A DNA stretch of 64,000 bases from the NCBI GenBank assembly GCA_018333525.1, contig JAGXTF010000043.1, forward strand, positions 1 to 64,000. The letters are read 5' to 3'. Position 1 is the stretch's first letter; each line of letters opens with the position of its first letter. The position numbers and the translations under genes were made by a program. Below are positions 17,656 to 27,855 of the stretch, piece after piece. The DNA comes from Bacteroidota bacterium (GTDB taxonomy: Bacteria; Bacteroidota; Bacteroidia; NS11-12g; UBA955). The notes under the pieces were generated by a model, which had not been told where the DNA came from, did not search any database, and saw nothing but the letters and a program-made list of their open reading frames with translations.

Positions 17656-18882
17656 GTGAATCGGAATTATCAGGATACGCTGCAGTATTTATTTAGCAGG
17701 TTACCTGTGTTTCAACATATTGGCAAAGCCGCTTATAAAGCTAACCTGGATAATACTATTTCGCTGGCAAAGTATTTCCAAAATCCTGAAAACAGTTTTA
17801 AATCCATACATGTTGCGGGTACCAACGGCAAAGGTTCTGTGAGCAGCATGCTCGCAGCTATTTTTACAACCCATGGATATAAAACAGGATTATATACTTC
17901 CCCACATTTAAAAGATTTTACAGAGCGAATTCGCATTGATGGAAAACCGGTACCGGAACAATTTGTAATCGACTTTACAGAAAAAGCAGAACCGATTATT
18001 GAAGAAATATCTCCGAGTTTTTTCGAATTAACGGTTGCCATGGCATTTGATTATTTCCGACAGGAAAAAGTAGATATAGCCATCATTGAAACCGGCATGG
18101 GAGGCCGGCTCGACAGCACCAACATTATAACCCCTGTCCTATCCGTCATTACCAATATCGGTTACGATCATATGGAATTTCTTGGAGATACTATTGCAAA
18201 AATAGCATCTGAAAAAGCTGGAATTATAAAGCCTGGAATTCCCGTGGTTATTGGCGAATCCAATGATGAAAGCCTTCCGGTTTTTGTTGAAAAAGCACTG
18301 CAGGAAAATGCAGAATTATTTTTGGCAGATAATTTCCCTGAAATATGGGAAGCAGCACTGGAACTGAAAGGGGCTTATCAAAAAAAGAATCTCGCAACCC
18401 TGACAAAATGCATAGAAGTCTTACGAGTTAAAGGCTATAAGTTGCAGGATGAACTTATTTCAAATGCTTTACAGCATGTAAAAACGCTCAGTGGAATTCG
18501 CGGAAGATGGGAAATTATTCAGGAAAATCCCATGGTAATTACAGATACCGGCCATAATGAACACGGATTAAAATATGTAACACAACAGTTACATGATTTA
18601 AATCCTGCAAAATTGCATATGGTTTTGGGTGTGGTAAATGATAAAGATTTAAGTAAAATATTGCCCCTATTCCCAACTGAAGCTGTTTATTATTTTGCCC
18701 GACCCAATATTTTACGCGGCCTGGATGCGAATATTTTAAGAGAGAAAGCAATGGAATATCATCTTTACGGGCAAAGCTATAACAGCGTAAACCAGGCTTT
18801 GATTGCGGCTAAAAATGCTTCAACTCCTAAGGATATAATCTTTGTTGGTGGTAGCACCTTTGTCGTAGCAGAGGTACTCTAA
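17656..18882 (+). CDS. folC: Bifunctional folylpolyglutamate synthase / dihydrofolate synthase
   Basis: Adds glutamate to dihydropteroate and to folates in the cytoplasm. The 408-residue protein has the family P-loop and signature: VAGTNGKGSVSSMLA (about residues 52-66), TSPHLKDFTERIRI, and the ETGMGGRLDSTN block, as well as the C-terminal ligase domain with TDTGHNEHGL. The start is GTG at 17656, 5 nt after the stop of the TonB-like gene; no in-frame ATG lies nearby. folP of the same pathway is at 40941. Confidence 0.96.
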   Translation: MNRNYQDTLQYLFSRLPVFQHIGKAAYKANLDNTISLAKYFQNPENSFKSIHVAGTNGKGSVSSMLAAIFTTHGYKTGLYTSPHLKDFTERIRIDGKPVPEQFVIDFTEKAEPIIEEISPSFFELTVAMAFDYFRQEKVDIAIIETGMGGRLDSTNIITPVLSVITNIGYDHMEFLGDTIAKIASEKAGIIKPGIPVVIGESNDESLPVFVEKALQENAELFLADNFPEIWEAALELKGAYQKKNLATLTKCIEVLRVKGYKLQDELISNALQHVKTLSGIRGRWEIIQENPMVITDTGHNEHGLKYVTQQLHDLNPAKLHMVLGVVNDKDLSKILPLFPTEAVYYFARPNILRGLDANILREKAMEYHLYGQSYNSVNQALIAAKNASTPKDIIFVGGSTFVVAEVL

Positions 18883-18889
18883 AATTCAT

Positions 18890-20191
18890 TTAAAGAGAAC
18901 TGTATTCCAGACCGGTTAGCGCTTTTCTGTCCCGGTAAATTCCTTTGAGATCAATCAAAAAACCATCTGGTTTGCAATGCTCTCCATACCACTGGGGAGC
19001 CAGAGTCAGATACTCGTTATGCGAAACAGCGAGTATGATGCCATCATATGGTCCCTGAATTACCGGATTCAATTCAAATCCATATTCATGTTTGAGTTCT
19101 TCTGAATCGGCGTGTGGATCCACTACATCCACATTAACGGAATAGGATTTTAATTCATTTACAATATCTACAATTTTAGAATTGCGGATATCGGCTACAT
19201 TTTCTTTAAACGTTGCGCCCATAATCAGTATGTGGCAATCCTTTACCACCTTTCCTCTTTTATTCAATTTTTTTATCGCTGCCTGTGCAATATGTGCAGC
19301 CATGGAATCATTGGTAAAGCGACCTGCAGCAATCACACGTGGGTGCAAACCCATAGACTCTGCCTTATGCAACAGATAATACGGATCCACACCTATGCAG
19401 TGCCCACCAACCAAACCAGGAGTATATTTATGAAAATTCCATTTGGTACCTGCAGCTTCAATTACATCGTAAGTATTAATTCCCACTTTGTCGAAAATCA
19501 TACTCAGCTCATTCATTAGCGAAATATTCACGTCCCTTTGGGTATTTTCTATGATTTTAGCTGCTTCTGCCACCTTTATACTGGCAGCGCGATATACACC
19601 CGGTTCAATGATGCTCTCATACAATTTGGCAATTTCATTTAATGATTCTTCATCGCAACCACTCACAATTTTCAGAATTTTGGTAAGGGGTCTTTCTTTA
19701 TCGCCAGGATTGATACGTTCCGGAGAATAACCTACTTTAAAATCCGTATACATTTTTAAACCGCTGATTTCTTCAATTACAGGAACACAATCCTCTTCCG
19801 TGCAACCAGGGTAAGTGGTACTCTCATAAATCACATAATCTCCTTTACTAATTGCACGGCCTACCGCAGTGCTGGAACCAATCAAGGGTTTTAAATCAGG
19901 CTCATTGGCTTCATTAATTGGAGTTGGTACTGCAACGATATATACGCTGCATGATTTAATAGTTTCGGGATCTGAAGTAAAAACGATCTTGCGATTTGCA
20001 AACTCCGATGCATCCATCTCCTTGCTCGGATCTATTCCCTGTTGCATCAATGCAACTCTGGATGCATTGATATCAAAACCTACCACGTTGAATTTCTTTG
20101 CAAACTCCAGTGCAATCGGCAGACCTACGTAACCGAGTCCGATTACGCAAATACTCTTTTCACCGCTCTCAATCTGTTGAAAAAGCCCCAT
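18890..20191 (-). CDS. Nucleotide-sugar dehydrogenase (UDP-N-acetylhexosamine 6-dehydrogenase, WbpA/TviB type)
   Basis: Oxidises the C6 hydroxyl of a UDP-N-acetylhexosamine to the uronic acid, using NAD, for surface polysaccharide synthesis. The 433-residue protein has the N-terminal NAD fold CVIGLGYVGLPIALEFA, the ESTTYPGCTEE segment, and the catalytic loop GGHCIGVDPYYL with the nucleophilic Cys265. The C-terminal UDP-binding domain includes MGATFKENVADIRNSK. It resembles TviB/WbpA more than UDP-glucose dehydrogenases because of the ESTTYPG and KWNFHKYTPGLVGGH segments. It is alone, with no other polysaccharide gene adjacent, and has its own promoter match (20200-20228). Confidence 0.92.
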   Translation of the reverse strand: MGLFQQIESGEKSICVIGLGYVGLPIALEFAKKFNVVGFDINASRVALMQQGIDPSKEMDASEFANRKIVFTSDPETIKSCSVYIVAVPTPINEANEPDLKPLIGSSTAVGRAISKGDYVIYESTTYPGCTEEDCVPVIEEISGLKMYTDFKVGYSPERINPGDKERPLTKILKIVSGCDEESLNEIAKLYESIIEPGVYRAASIKVAEAAKIIENTQRDVNISLMNELSMIFDKVGINTYDVIEAAGTKWNFHKYTPGLVGGHCIGVDPYYLLHKAESMGLHPRVIAAGRFTNDSMAAHIAQAAIKKLNKRGKVVKDCHILIMGATFKENVADIRNSKIVDIVNELKSYSVNVDVVDPHADSEELKHEYGFELNPVIQGPYDGIILAVSHNEYLTLAPQWYGEHCKPDGFLIDLKGIYRDRKALTGLEYSSL

Positions 20192-20199
20192 AAAGGGCG

Positions 20200-20228
20200 C
20201 AAAAATACTGATTTGCGCTGAAACCCAA
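20200..20228 (-). promoter_or_regulatory. Candidate promoter of the nucleotide-sugar dehydrogenase gene
   Basis: On the minus strand TTG (20228-20226), an 18-nt spacer and TATTTTTG (20207-20200) fit the Bacteroidota -33/-7 pattern. The ATG is only 9 nt past the -7 box, predicting a very short leader. Confidence 0.5.
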
Positions 20229-20266
20229 GGATTACATTTCCCACCTTGTGGATTAAGCTGTTTTCT

Positions 20267-23200
20267 TCAATAACGCATATAATCCAATCCGTAATTTCGC
20301 CGCCTTCCTTCATCTTCCAAAATCAAAGGCTGCCAAAGGGAATGTTTCCAATAGGTAAGTTTGGAAACCTCCATGGCCATGATATCCTTCACAGATTGTT
20401 TTTTTGGCAATTCCGAATTGAACTGGTAATAACGGGGATGTTTCATGGTGGCCAAAGTATCTTTTTCGCCTATCCAGATTAATGAATACAACCACTTTTC
20501 ATCTGCTTTATTTTCAACTTTTACATCTTTATTCCGGTGTTTGTAAAAGTACATATTGCCTTCTTCACCTTCAATACCCACAGCCTTCTTGCCGAGAAAT
20601 ACCACAGTATCTTTCTTTTCGAAATGCCTGTAATACATAAATGAATTAACCAGGTTTTTTTCTTCAAAATAATTCTTTGGTATGGAGTCTTTTTGTTTGT
20701 GCTTTTTAAGCAACTGAACAAATCCGTATTGGCTTTCATTAGAACCCAGATAGTAGTGGTACATGGTATCCGGAATTCTGATTTTATGCGTCATATACAA
20801 ATGTAAAAACTGCATTTTCTCTGCGCGATCCTGCAATTTATAAACCCGCTGCATGCGCTTTGCCACATCTGCATCCTGTTTATAAAAACGAACCAGAATT
20901 TTTGCCTTTTGATACAATGTATTTGAACTGCTGCTATAGCCGGAATACGCAGGTGCTGCATAATCATACATGTAATCTGAATTTTGACGGATACTTCGGA
21001 TATCATTTAGATGGTAACCTTCCTCTTCATATTCATAGGATTGGCTTTCCTCAATGCCAAAGTTGCTGCCCATGCCCATTCCATGGGAATAATGGGAATT
21101 CGAAAACAGGGTATTGTTTGAAGAACCATAATCAAAATTATCTGCATCCATGTTTCCATATGTATCATATGAAGTTTCACCATAATATTCATATCCATTA
21201 TCAGAGTTTGCGGCTTTAGATAATTTTCTTTTGAGATCATCGCGGAATGCAAGCGCCAAATCTCCAACCAAAGCTGCAAACACGGTGGAATCTATCATTG
21301 CACTATCCAACATGGTAACACCGAGTGACATAATTGCATCTTCATATTCCTTATACCGCATTAAAGGCAATAGTTTTTTATAAATAGGTTTCCATAGTTT
21401 TAAGGAATCATATGCACTTTGAATAATTCCTGAATACACGTAATTGTTATAACTATTTTCTGGTGCAAGAGGTGTTTCTTCCAATAGCCAATAAATCAGC
21501 GAATCCAAAGCTGCAGAATTTTTCAATTTACCCAGGTTTTGCAGCATTTCTGCCTGTATTTCACTGGTATCTCCTCCCCTGCGGTATTTGTCCATATAAA
21601 AGCCAATCAATGGCAGATAATTGTCTTCTCTCAATTTGCGTTCAATGCGATTGGTAAATTGCTTTCCGTACAATTTATTCTTGTCCTTTTTCTTCATGAT
21701 TTGCATCAGCGTATCATTGAAGCTTTTGGGAATTGTGCTATAATATTCCCTGTAGTCAGCAGCTCTGAAGATATCAATGCTATCCTCCGATGAAAGCAAA
21801 TGAACCATCAGTTTTCCAAATTGTGCGCTATCCAAACCACGAATTTTGGGTTCCTGAAATTCAACGGAATTAAATATTTCGCCAACAATCGGAGATAGTC
21901 CCCTATTCTTGTCATACTTGGTGGAAACATAATAATTAACGTGATTTCCGGTTGCATATTTATCATAATAAATAACGGAGGAACCTTTAATACTTTTTCG
22001 GGTTTCATATACTGCTATTCCATTGCGCATATAAACAGTATCCAGTAAAACCACTTCCGGATCTTCTGTTTTATACGTGGATTTGTTATATCTGTTATAT
22101 AGAGAATCCGCAATTTTCTCCATAGAATCTCTATAGAATTTAATCCGTTTTTGATTCAATTCTCCATTCTTTAAAAATCCCAGTTTCTCCATTCTTTTGA
22201 AATTGCTCACCGGAGCAATGCCGCCATGCCTGTTTAAAGCGATGGAAACGGATTCTCCGGAAGGCAAATTGATTGGATTTATATATTCATAATTGGACAA
22301 TAAGGTATCCTTAAAATATTCATTTAGAGCGCTATATCCATATCGTGAATTTGCGGGATATACAATTTCTTTATGAGCGATTACTTTTTCCTCTTCGCGA
22401 ATTTTATAATAATGCTCAATCTCAGACCAATCCGGGCGTTTGTAAGTAACTTCATTTAACGGATCCTTTTTCTTTACCGGTAAATATTTGTACCGAAAAG
22501 AAGTAAAAGTAAATTTATTTAAGAAGTCTTGCGGAGCATGTTTGTCTTTATTAAATACCCCCATTGCATAATAAATATCGCCATCTGCAGCGAGCATCAG
22601 GTGCAGGTATTCATCCTTTTTATTGAATTTAATGAGACATTCTACAGCTTCATGATCATTGATTTTTTTGAAACTTATTTTCTCCAGTTTTCCTTTGTTA
22701 TAAAACGCATAATTTTCAGCAATCTGGTGCATGTGAAAAGTATCTTCATCCGAACTGTAAAAAGGAAGATTGATCGTTTTCAGAAAATAGTAATTTCTGT
22801 TTTCATCGGTAAATTCCAAATTGGTATGGCCTTTATAATTGGTACTTGTATCAAATGAAACCGGGTTCTGCACTACGGTTGTAGGCCAGTATACACGGTA
22901 TCCACCGGCATCAGGTTCGTAAAAATTCCATTTTGTTTTTGAAGGTTGCAGATTGATGGATTTGAAAAAATCTCTTGCTTCCTTACCTTCTGCATAATCT
23001 CCTGCTGCATTTAATTTGATATACCACAAATAATCCGGCATCAGAATGTACATATGCCTTTGTGTTTCACCTGTTTTGGTTCGGTTGCTCACATCAATTG
23101 CAGGGAAGCCATTTACCGTAGTCTTGGATCTCGCAGTAATATCACCTGGAATATTTTCATATAAAGCGCTATCTATTTGCTTCAGCAATTTTTCTTGTGA

Positions 23201-24364
23201 AAGATCCCCTGCTTTGCCATAATAATGGATTTTTTTAAGTACGTAATATGCACCATTTGCAACATCCGCATAGAAAATATCTTCGTTGCTTCCATAACTC
23301 CTGTCGAGGGGTACACCTGGCAATTCGAAGCTCAATTCACCATTATGGGAGGTGTATTTTTTGAAGGAAACAGGTGAATTGGTAGTTTCCAATTTTTGTT
23401 TTTGTTTAAAAGCATAATCTCCCACATTATCATATACCGGTGTAAGCGTATAACCCTTTCTGCGCAGGAATTCAATAACACCGCTATCGCCTGGTAAATG
23501 AGCACAACCTACCGCAGCAAACAACTTTTTGGTTTTTACAATTTCATCAATTTTATCCGCCATGATTTTGTTGCGTTCATACAACATCCATTTCAGGAAA
23601 TGTACATCCGCACCTTTTTTCTCGAGAGAATCTATCATATCCAGATCCCCTTCCCGGTAAGCCTTTTCGGTAGGATGCTCACCGTAACCATAATAACTGC
23701 CGCCGTATCTTCTTTCTCTTGGAAGCTCCCGGTTACGCCAATCACTGCGAGAAACCATGCGTCTGGAAATTTCAAAATCTTCCAAACCGGTGCAATATTT
23801 ATTTAATTTTTTTCCAATTTGGTGGATGTAGAGATCCACATAAGTTTTTTCAGAAAAATCCGGGCTCTGATATCCCTGGCGGTACAGCAAAAAATTACTC
23901 ATGTAATCCTCGCTGCGCAATTCACTCAAAATTCCGGACAGTTCTGTGCCTTCAAAACTCAATGCCGTTTTATAAAAACCTTCATACCCTTTGTATTCTC
24001 CAAAACGGTACCTGCCAAATCCAAAGGAATAATTTTCCTTGTTGCGGCCAATGTTACTCAGCCAGCTGTCAATAGCCAATTCCAGAGCCACAACATCTGC
24101 GGATTGCAATGCTTTATAAAAAGTATCACCGAGATTGAATGCGAGTTTTTTACTTACATGCATCGTTCCATACAGGTAACTTGGCTGCTTCAGTCCATTG
24201 CCGGTTATTTCCCACAATCGAGCAGGGTATTTCCGAACCCTCGGTATTTCTTGTTCTACAGTGGTATCGTCTTCGTAATAAGCTGTAGTGTCTAAATCAA
24301 TTTGTGAAAAGGCATTAGACCAGGCAGCCAGGGCCAAAGAAATGGTTAAAAAATATTTAATCAT
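20267..24364 (-). CDS. Giant TraB/GumN-family protein with a large unknown C-terminal region
   Basis: A 1365-residue exported protein. It has a signal peptide (residues 1-21, ending SNAFSQ). Residues about 48-320 form a TraB/GumN domain with the two hallmark motifs: GTMHVS at 66-71 and GCAHLPGD around His289. TraB/GumN proteins are thought to be metal-dependent hydrolases related to Tiki proteases, and usually are about 280-400 residues. The remaining 1000 or so residues are unlike the family: two regions (about 340-490 and 500-640) look like PsbP-type or lipoprotein-like beta folds, and about 880-1050 looks like helical repeats. A Tyr/Ser/Gly-rich linker then precedes a final helical part. 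No T9SS signal is visible, so a periplasmic location is likely. The function of the C-terminal part is unknown. Confidence 0.82.
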   Translation of the reverse strand: MIKYFLTISLALAAWSNAFSQIDLDTTAYYEDDTTVEQEIPRVRKYPARLWEITGNGLKQPSYLYGTMHVSKKLAFNLGDTFYKALQSADVVALELAIDSWLSNIGRNKENYSFGFGRYRFGEYKGYEGFYKTALSFEGTELSGILSELRSEDYMSNFLLYRQGYQSPDFSEKTYVDLYIHQIGKKLNKYCTGLEDFEISRRMVSRSDWRNRELPRERRYGGSYYGYGEHPTEKAYREGDLDMIDSLEKKGADVHFLKWMLYERNKIMADKIDEIVKTKKLFAAVGCAHLPGDSGVIEFLRRKGYTLTPVYDNVGDYAFKQKQKLETTNSPVSFKKYTSHNGELSFELPGVPLDRSYGSNEDIFYADVANGAYYVLKKIHYYGKAGDLSQEKLLKQIDSALYENIPGDITARSKTTVNGFPAIDVSNRTKTGETQRHMYILMPDYLWYIKLNAAGDYAEGKEARDFFKSINLQPSKTKWNFYEPDAGGYRVYWPTTVVQNPVSFDTSTNYKGHTNLEFTDENRNYYFLKTINLPFYSSDEDTFHMHQIAENYAFYNKGKLEKISFKKINDHEAVECLIKFNKKDEYLHLMLAADGDIYYAMGVFNKDKHAPQDFLNKFTFTSFRYKYLPVKKKDPLNEVTYKRPDWSEIEHYYKIREEEKVIAHKEIVYPANSRYGYSALNEYFKDTLLSNYEYINPINLPSGESVSIALNRHGGIAPVSNFKRMEKLGFLKNGELNQKRIKFYRDSMEKIADSLYNRYNKSTYKTEDPEVVLLDTVYMRNGIAVYETRKSIKGSSVIYYDKYATGNHVNYYVSTKYDKNRGLSPIVGEIFNSVEFQEPKIRGLDSAQFGKLMVHLLSSEDSIDIFRAADYREYYSTIPKSFNDTLMQIMKKKDKNKLYGKQFTNRIERKLREDNYLPLIGFYMDKYRRGGDTSEIQAEMLQNLGKLKNSAALDSLIYWLLEETPLAPENSYNNYVYSGIIQSAYDSLKLWKPIYKKLLPLMRYKEYEDAIMSLGVTMLDSAMIDSTVFAALVGDLALAFRDDLKRKLSKAANSDNGYEYYGETSYDTYGNMDADNFDYGSSNNTLFSNSHYSHGMGMGSNFGIEESQSYEYEEEGYHLNDIRSIRQNSDYMYDYAAPAYSGYSSSSNTLYQKAKILVRFYKQDADVAKRMQRVYKLQDRAEKMQFLHLYMTHKIRIPDTMYHYYLGSNESQYGFVQLLKKHKQKDSIPKNYFEEKNLVNSFMYYRHFEKKDTVVFLGKKAVGIEGEEGNMYFYKHRNKDVKVENKADEKWLYSLIWIGEKDTLATMKHPRYYQFNSELPKKQSVKDIMAMEVSKLTYWKHSLWQPLILEDEGRRRNYGLDYMRY

Positions 24365-24486
24365 GCGAGTAATTGCAAATATGTAACATACGGATTAGTA
24401 AACGAAGGGAATTCGTGAATTATTCTTCGCTTTGTGTAAAGCGACAATATTGGTGCCATAACCATGAAAACTTACCAATTCGGTGT

Positions 24487-26205
24487 TTATTTCACCGTAC
24501 CCATGAGTTTTCGAAGAAATGGCGATAAAACTACCAGAAGTACACCTGCGGCAATAGCAATATATCCAATATCCCGGTATCCGTTGGTATACAATTCCAG
24601 TTTTTGAATATTACTCAGGTTGCCACCGTTTTCTCCGGATGCAAGGCTTGCGCCAATTATTCCGGCACCGTATTGACCATAGGCACTTGCAAGAAACCAA
24701 GTTCCCATCATCATGCCCACAAAGCGTTTTGGCGAAAGTTTCGTAACCATGGAGAGTCCGATTGGCGACAAACACAATTCACCTATGGTAACCACCAGAT
24801 ATGCCAAAATAAAAAACATTAGCGGTGTTTTGCCCATTGGATTCGCAGAAAATCTACTCATATAAAAAACAAGAAAACCAAGGCCAAGAAATAAAAATCC
24901 AAGGCCGAATTTCACCACGGTATTTGGTTCCATTTTTTTTCTGGCGAGAAAAACCCAGAGCAATCCAACAAGCGGACTCAATAACACTACACTCAGCGAA
25001 TTGATGGAATTATTTACCGAGGTCATATTCAAACCATGGCTTTCCACATTGCCGTTGGCAAAAAAGTTCAGCGAGCCCCCACCCTGTTCAAAAAAGGACC
25101 AAAACAATACGGAAAAAAGTATCAGAACAATGGCAGCAATCATTTTTCCCAATTCTTCCCTTGCCAGTTGCACCAGAGTATATATCAAATAGATGAAAAT
25201 AATGCATGCGAGAGAAATCATAAATATATCAGAAAATGCAACCATGTTTTTAAATCCATTTTCAACATTCATCGGGTCCTGACCCAACAACCAGGTCATA
25301 TCCAATTCAAAAGGAAAATAAATCAAAAGGAAAAAACCCGGAATCAATAAAAGGGTTAGTGCCATTATCATCCATCCCCTTTTAATTCCCATCCATTTCA
25401 TATTGAATTTTGCCAGATCCGGCACTTTGCCAATAGGTCCTAAACTTTTTTGGGTAAATACAAATAGTCCCAATCCAAGTAGCATACAAATACCGGCAAG
25501 TGCAAATCCCAAAGACCAACTATAGGATGTACCTATCCAGGCAATGGTTAATCCACTCAGCAGGGCCCCGATATTAATTCCCGAATAAAATAAACCGTAG
25601 CCGGCATCTCTTCTCGGGTCGCCAGGCTTATAGAGGTCACCTATCATGGTGGAAATATTTGGTTTGAAAAACCCATTGCCCACAATGAGCACACTTACCC
25701 CAAAATAAAATGCAAAACTCCCCGGCATTGCCATAAAAAATGTGCCTATGGCCATTAAAATTCCACCCCAGAAAATGGATCGGCGGAAACCAAAAAGTCT
25801 GTCGGCAAAAAGTCCACCTAAAAAAGCCATGGCATAAATAAATGCCTGAATTAGTCCATACCGTTTATTTGAAACTTTTTCAGCCTTATCCCGAAATTGC
25901 TGTTGCGAAGTTTCGATATAATATCTTGGATGATTTTCGTTTAATTCTTCTTTGCTTTCTGCATAAAAAGCCTGCTTTTTAGCGTTGAGCTCATTGGCGG
26001 GGAGCGGATTGTAATTAACTGAAAGGATCAAATGCGAAATATACAATCCCAGCAATGCCCGCATGCCGTAAAAACAGAACCTCTCCCACATTTCAACCAA
26101 GAAGAGATACCACAATTGCCTGGGATATGTCCCTTTAAAGTCCTGTATTTTTTCCAGTTCCGTACGGTTTTGATGCTGCTCTGAATTGTCCAGAATATTT
26201 TCCAT
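24487..26205 (-). CDS. POT/PTR-family proton-coupled peptide transporter (copy 1)
   Basis: A 572-residue inner-membrane importer of di- and tripeptides using the proton gradient. The proton-coupling motif ExxER is present as EMWERFCFYGMR (about residues 38-49). The second signature, GNGFFKPNIST, is in the first half, and YSGINIGALL follows in TM5. About 12-14 transmembrane helices can be traced. An unusual charged insertion of roughly 50 residues (about 65-115) separates TM1 and TM2. It lies 3 nt downstream of copy 2 on the same strand and is the last of three tandem paralogues. Confidence 0.93.
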   Translation of the reverse strand: MENILDNSEQHQNRTELEKIQDFKGTYPRQLWYLFLVEMWERFCFYGMRALLGLYISHLILSVNYNPLPANELNAKKQAFYAESKEELNENHPRYYIETSQQQFRDKAEKVSNKRYGLIQAFIYAMAFLGGLFADRLFGFRRSIFWGGILMAIGTFFMAMPGSFAFYFGVSVLIVGNGFFKPNISTMIGDLYKPGDPRRDAGYGLFYSGINIGALLSGLTIAWIGTSYSWSLGFALAGICMLLGLGLFVFTQKSLGPIGKVPDLAKFNMKWMGIKRGWMIMALTLLLIPGFFLLIYFPFELDMTWLLGQDPMNVENGFKNMVAFSDIFMISLACIIFIYLIYTLVQLAREELGKMIAAIVLILFSVLFWSFFEQGGGSLNFFANGNVESHGLNMTSVNNSINSLSVVLLSPLVGLLWVFLARKKMEPNTVVKFGLGFLFLGLGFLVFYMSRFSANPMGKTPLMFFILAYLVVTIGELCLSPIGLSMVTKLSPKRFVGMMMGTWFLASAYGQYGAGIIGASLASGENGGNLSNIQKLELYTNGYRDIGYIAIAAGVLLVVLSPFLRKLMGTVK

Positions 26206-26208
26206 GTA

Positions 26209-27822
26209 TTATTTTATTGCCTGATTCAATCGTTTTAACATTGCGAGAAGTAGCAGAGCTGCGAATAAGAGCAGTGCAAAATTGAGCCAGAAATAATTCG
26301 CTTTATTTTCATAAGAATCCCACTGGCTTGCCAAAATACCACTCAATTTATTGCCGATGGAAGTTGCGAGGAACCAGCCACCCATCATTAATGACGTGAA
26401 ACGCTGCGGACTGAGCTTGGATACCATAGACAGGCCCATGGGGCTTAACATTAATTCCCCGATGGTAATTACAAAATAAGAACCAAATAACCATAACCAA
26501 CTCACTTTTTCACTTCCATTATGACCGGAATAAACTGCAGCCACCATTACCAAAACAGACAATGCAGAAACAAAAATTCCCAATGTAATTTTTGACGGAA
26601 TGGAAGGTTCTTTTTTTCTCTTGCGAAGAAGTGTAAAAAAGAAAACCACAACCGGTGTCAAAACAATTACCCAAAATGGATTAAAAGACTGACTAATATT
26701 GGTACTCCACACCGAGATCCCTTCCCCTTCTTTCAGTTCTTTTTTTTCCGGATAATTATTAAAATAGGAAGGATAATCTACATGTTTTACCACTACATTG
26801 TTTTCTTTTTTCTTTCTGAATTGTGCATCAATTACTGCAGTGGAATCTTTTGCATACACCACTTTGGCTGTAAGTTTCAGGTTAGATAAAACCGTTTCCG
26901 TATTCCCGGTAACCCGTCTTTCGGTATAATTATCTGCCCAGGTATTCATAGCAGATCCGTTCTGCTTAAAAACAGCCCAGAACATCACCACAACTGCAAA
27001 AATAACGAGCATTACACCCATGGGTTTGCGCTCCGTTTCACCGGCTTTAAAATACAGCGAAGTGTAATAAATAATTACCGGAATACATGCAAAAATGAAT
27101 GCATCTGTACTGTCTGAATCGAATATTTTACCCGGAATAAACCAACCGATAATTCCACAAATTAATGAAGGCAATAAAACAATTCCGAGTATTTTCCCAA
27201 TACTCATATCGCCCTGTTTCATTGGCACACGAACATCAAATTGTTTGTAATGTCTGGTTCCGGCAAGAAAAACAATAACGCCTATGAACATTCCAACACC
27301 TGCTGCAAAAAATGCGGCATACCATCCGCTGGTAATATAGAGTGCAGCACCAAAAAAATTGCAGATAAAAGCACCCACATTAATTCCCATATAAAAGATA
27401 TTATATCCTTCATCTTTTTGATGGGAATGTTCGGGCACAGAATACACATTTCCCAACAAAGTAGAAATGTTCGGTTTAAAAAATCCATTTCCAATAATTA
27501 CCATTGACATGGCCACATAAAGGTATTGGATATTGTGTACACCCATGAGGCAATAACCGACCCCCATTAAGAGACCGCCAAAGATTACAGAAACCCTATA
27601 TCCCAGAATTCTGTCGGCCAACAGGCCTCCTATAAAAGGAGTAAAAAACACCAGAGCTATGAAAGTTCCATATAAATTGGATGCCTCTTTTTCAGACATT
27701 TCAAAACCAGCTTTGTCTTTCAGGTACAGGGTAAAAATACCTATCATCAGGTAATACCCGAACCTCTCCCACATTTCAGAAAAGAAAAGGTAGGGAAGCG
27801 CTCTTGGATGTTTCTTCCACAT
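26209..27822 (-). CDS. POT/PTR-family proton-coupled peptide transporter (copy 2)
   Basis: A 537-residue paralogue of its neighbours. It has EMWERFGYYLM near the N-terminus (ExxER kept, the usual YG replaced by YL), GNGFFKPNISTLLG and FYMGINVGAFI. A hydrophilic insertion of about 85 residues (about 285-370) sits between helices in the second half and contains many Lys/Glu/Val residues; it is absent from copies 1 and 3. The start is ATG at 27822, 33 nt after copy 3, and the stop is 3 nt before copy 1. Probably transcribed with both. Confidence 0.92.
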   Translation of the reverse strand: MWKKHPRALPYLFFSEMWERFGYYLMIGIFTLYLKDKAGFEMSEKEASNLYGTFIALVFFTPFIGGLLADRILGYRVSVIFGGLLMGVGYCLMGVHNIQYLYVAMSMVIIGNGFFKPNISTLLGNVYSVPEHSHQKDEGYNIFYMGINVGAFICNFFGAALYITSGWYAAFFAAGVGMFIGVIVFLAGTRHYKQFDVRVPMKQGDMSIGKILGIVLLPSLICGIIGWFIPGKIFDSDSTDAFIFACIPVIIYYTSLYFKAGETERKPMGVMLVIFAVVVMFWAVFKQNGSAMNTWADNYTERRVTGNTETVLSNLKLTAKVVYAKDSTAVIDAQFRKKKENNVVVKHVDYPSYFNNYPEKKELKEGEGISVWSTNISQSFNPFWVIVLTPVVVFFFTLLRKRKKEPSIPSKITLGIFVSALSVLVMVAAVYSGHNGSEKVSWLWLFGSYFVITIGELMLSPMGLSMVSKLSPQRFTSLMMGGWFLATSIGNKLSGILASQWDSYENKANYFWLNFALLLFAALLLLAMLKRLNQAIK

Positions 27823-27855
27823 AAATTTAAAGAATGAACAAACCGAAAAAACGGT

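Noticed and set aside
18890-20191. Polysaccharide biosynthesis cluster around the nucleotide-sugar dehydrogenase
   Set aside because: No glycosyltransferase, epimerase, flippase or polymerase is adjacent, so a cluster is not supported.
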